From: Aequorivita antarctica | GTDB taxonomy: Bacteria; Bacteroidota; Bacteroidia; Flavobacteriales; Flavobacteriaceae | Direction of reading: 5' to 3' | Length of the DNA: 64,000 nt | NCBI RefSeq assembly: GCF_007997155.1 | Contig: NZ_VORT01000002.1 | Location: forward strand, 310,001 to 374,000 | Shown: in pieces, positions 62,412 to 64,000 of the stretch | Position numbering within the stretch: position 1 is the stretch's first letter | Layout of the letters: each line of letters opens with the position of its first letter | Notes under the pieces: generated by a model | The model's database searches: none | What the model saw: the letters and a program-made list of their open reading frames with translations, nothing else | Told to the model about the DNA's origin: nothing | Translations under genes and position numbers: made by a program

Positions 62412-63584
62412 TTAAAGCTTCCTTCGCTTCTTCTCCTTTTTCAAAAGGGTAAGCTCCCTACTAGTTTGTCCTGCAACCGAAGTATTTTCCTCTGCACGTC
62501 TTATTAAATAAGGCATAACGTCTTTCACAGGACCAAAAGGAATATACTTCGCAGCATTGTACCCAACTGCCCCCAGATTAAATGAAATGTGATCACTCAT
62601 CCCGAAAAGTTGGCCAAACCAAACACGATCATCACTTTTTGAAATTTCTTTTTGTTTCATCATATCCATTGTCAGATATGTGCTGGATTCATTATGTGTT
62701 CCTACGAACAATTCAATATCATTTAGGTTGTCCAAAATATATTTCATTACTTCGTTGAAATTGTCATCAGTGGCTTTTTTGCTCTCACAGATTGGGCTTT
62801 TATACCCTTTTTCTAATGCACGCTCGTTTTCCTTTTCCATATAAGCGCCACGAACAATTTTAAAGCCAAGCTTGTATCCCTTTGCTTTGGCCTTTTGATG
62901 TAAATCTTTTAAATACTCCAACCGGTCCCAACGATAGCACTGCAAAGTATTAAAAACTATAGGACGTTCCGTATTGTATTTTTCCATCATTATTTCACAA
63001 AGTTCATCGGCAGCGTCCTGCATCCAGGATTCTTCAGCGTCAATAAGCAGACGTATCCCGCAATCATGAGCTGTCTTTGAAACTCGGTCATAACGATTTT
63101 CTATATTCTTCCAATACACTTTTTCAACATCAGTCAACGGCTGGTTTTCGGTAATTTTTTGGTACACTTTAAACCTTCCAAATCCTGTAGGTTTAAAGAC
63201 CGAAAATGGCATCGCATCCATGTTTTTGGAAAGCTCGGTCAGCTCCATTACTTTAGCCGCAGTGGCCTCAAATTGTGCATCTTCCTCTTTTCCTTCAACA
63301 GAAAAATCCAATACGGAAGATACTCCAACGTCATAAAGTTTATCGACTGTAGACATACAGTCTCTTTCATTCACGCCACCACAAAAATGGTCAAACACAG
63401 TAGAGCGGATAAGTCCTTCTACAGGAAGGTTTAAATTCAGTGCAAATTTTGTAACCGCTGAACCAATTTTCACTAATGGTTCCATAGAAATCATTTTGAA
63501 AAGAAAGTATGCGCGTTCCAGTTCGGAATCACTTTTTAGCTTGAATGCAGTTTCGGTATTATCAAAGAGGGAGTTTGATGTCAT
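62412..63584 (-). CDS. Proline dehydrogenase
   Basis: 390 residues from MTSNSLFDNTETAFKL at 63584; the frame is open 66 codons further upstream but that part crosses the promoter boxes and reads as non-coding. FAD-dependent TIM barrel: LLIDAEESWMQDAAD, KLGFKIVRGAYMEKE, ENTSVAGQTSREL at the end. First step of proline breakdown. Divergent from aroB. Confidence 0.92.
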   Translation of the reverse strand: MTSNSLFDNTETAFKLKSDSELERAYFLFKMISMEPLVKIGSAVTKFALNLNLPVEGLIRSTVFDHFCGGVNERDCMSTVDKLYDVGVSSVLDFSVEGKEEDAQFEATAAKVMELTELSKNMDAMPFSVFKPTGFGRFKVYQKITENQPLTDVEKVYWKNIENRYDRVSKTAHDCGIRLLIDAEESWMQDAADELCEIMMEKYNTERPIVFNTLQCYRWDRLEYLKDLHQKAKAKGYKLGFKIVRGAYMEKENERALEKGYKSPICESKKATDDNFNEVMKYILDNLNDIELFVGTHNESSTYLTMDMMKQKEISKSDDRVWFGQLFGMSDHISFNLGAVGYNAAKYIPFGPVKDVMPYLIRRAEENTSVAGQTSRELTLLKKEKKRRKL

Positions 63585-63606
63585 ATAAAAAATAAAATAA
63601 AGTGTG

Positions 63607-63614
63607 CAAATATA
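63607..63614 (-). promoter_or_regulatory. TATATTTG -7 box for proline dehydrogenase
   Basis: Perfect TAnnTTTG 23 bases before the start. Confidence 0.45.
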
Positions 63615-63616
63615 GT

Positions 63617-63624
63617 TAGATTTG
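63617..63624 (+). promoter_or_regulatory. TAGATTTG -7 box for aroB
   Basis: Perfect TAnnTTTG 34 bases before the aroB ATG, back-to-back with the minus-strand box. Confidence 0.45.
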
Positions 63625-63657
63625 AACTCTGAATATAAGAGAACAATCAATAAGTTT

Positions 63658-64000
63658 ATGGGAAAATTACTAAATGAAAAAGGACAGGTATATCGCAATG
63701 AAATTGCTTGGGAAATCTTTTCAGATTCAATAAAGAAATTACAACCCTCAGGAATATTTATTCTTACCGATGAAAACATCAATAAACACTGCCTACCCTA
63801 TTTTTTGAAAAGGAACAATTTTGAAATCGTTCCCCAAATCATCACAATTCCAGCAGGCGAAATCCATAAAAACATAAATACATGCTTAAAAGTTTGGGAA
63901 ACACTTTCAGAAAAAGGTGCCGATAAAAATAGTTTAATAATTAACCTCGGTGGTGGCGTAATCACCGATCTTGGAGGTTTTGTAGCTTCTACTTTTATGC
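63658..64000 (+). CDS. aroB: 3-dehydroquinate synthase, 5' part
   Basis: The frame runs from ATG 63658 to the right edge, 114 codons. GIFILTDENINKHCLPYF, ITIPAGEIHKNINTCLKVWETL and the NAD-binding LGGGVITDLGGFVAST are AroB signatures. Shikimate pathway step 2. The rest lies outside the window. Confidence 0.92.
   Translation, partial: MGKLLNEKGQVYRNEIAWEIFSDSIKKLQPSGIFILTDENINKHCLPYFLKRNNFEIVPQIITIPAGEIHKNINTCLKVWETLSEKGADKNSLIINLGGGVITDLGGFVASTFM

Noticed and set aside
63585-63782. 66-codon extension of proline dehydrogenase
   Set aside because: Runs through both promoter boxes and antisense to aroB.

Overview
This AT-rich window comes from a chromosome of the Bacteroidota, almost certainly family Flavobacteriaceae. 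The support is a PorX-type (response regulator plus PglZ) type IX secretion regulator, a fused LpxC-FabZ, fused HisB and HisIE, TAnnTTTG-type -7 promoter boxes, short lipoproteins with Flavobacteria-like lipoboxes, and a PorX-tsaE-ald neighbourhood. An Aequorivita-like genus is possible, but I cannot prove it from sequence alone. No rRNA, tRNA, CRISPR array or complete insertion sequence was seen.

Layout. 1-3410: the end of a type III polyketide synthase followed by a reductase, dehydratase, ketosynthase and acyl carrier protein (a small hybrid polyketide/fatty-acid locus). 3433-6636: a Cys-less ArsC-like protein with ribosome hibernation factor, TerC, a formate/nitrite-type channel and two tiny open frames. 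6764-12407: an accessory signalling block with a TolB/TPR membrane protein, a caspase + alpha/beta-hydrolase + TPR protein, a PGDYG-like protein and a TIR-transmembrane protein. 12408-16103: a broken secreted protein gene, a cupin/JmjC-like protein, a BLUF photoreceptor and an aldo/keto reductase. 16426-22961: a YbbP/YbbA/TesA-like set, palindromic repeats, half a DEAD-box helicase, ThiE and TspO. 23097-26385: a cold shock protein, then a regulator/truncated haemoglobin/FAD oxidoreductase group. 26534-29706: a reduced contractile-injection-system spike cluster (VgrG, PAAR, DUF5908-like, short tape-measure-like protein), followed by a TPR adenylate cyclase. 32319-34473: an acetyltransferase-like protein, a cytochrome c and CorA.

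34517-42366 is a complete histidine operon on the minus strand (hisG-D-C-B-H-A-[four-helix-bundle gene]-F-IE). It is preceded by a previously unannotated short leader peptide with six His codons and an intrinsic terminator, i.e. a classic attenuator architecture. Dispersed repeats have entered this operon, and two copies are translated in frame within HisA.

42479-56670: a sodium/solute symporter, a methyltransferase, SPFH and VWA membrane proteins, FabG, SucD, and the lipid A block (lpxD-lpxC/fabZ-lpxA-efp-second lpxD-like-NTF2-like). 56825-64000: porX, tsaE, then two tandem paralogous pairs in which a 46-residue lipoprotein overlaps, by exactly 59 bases in another frame, a four-helix membrane protein; then ald, a DUF4258-like protein, proline dehydrogenase and the start of aroB.

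The most noteworthy items are the duplicated overlapping gene pair at 59-60.7 kb, the his leader/attenuator, the in-frame repeats in hisA, the caspase/TIR block, and the orphan injection-system spike.
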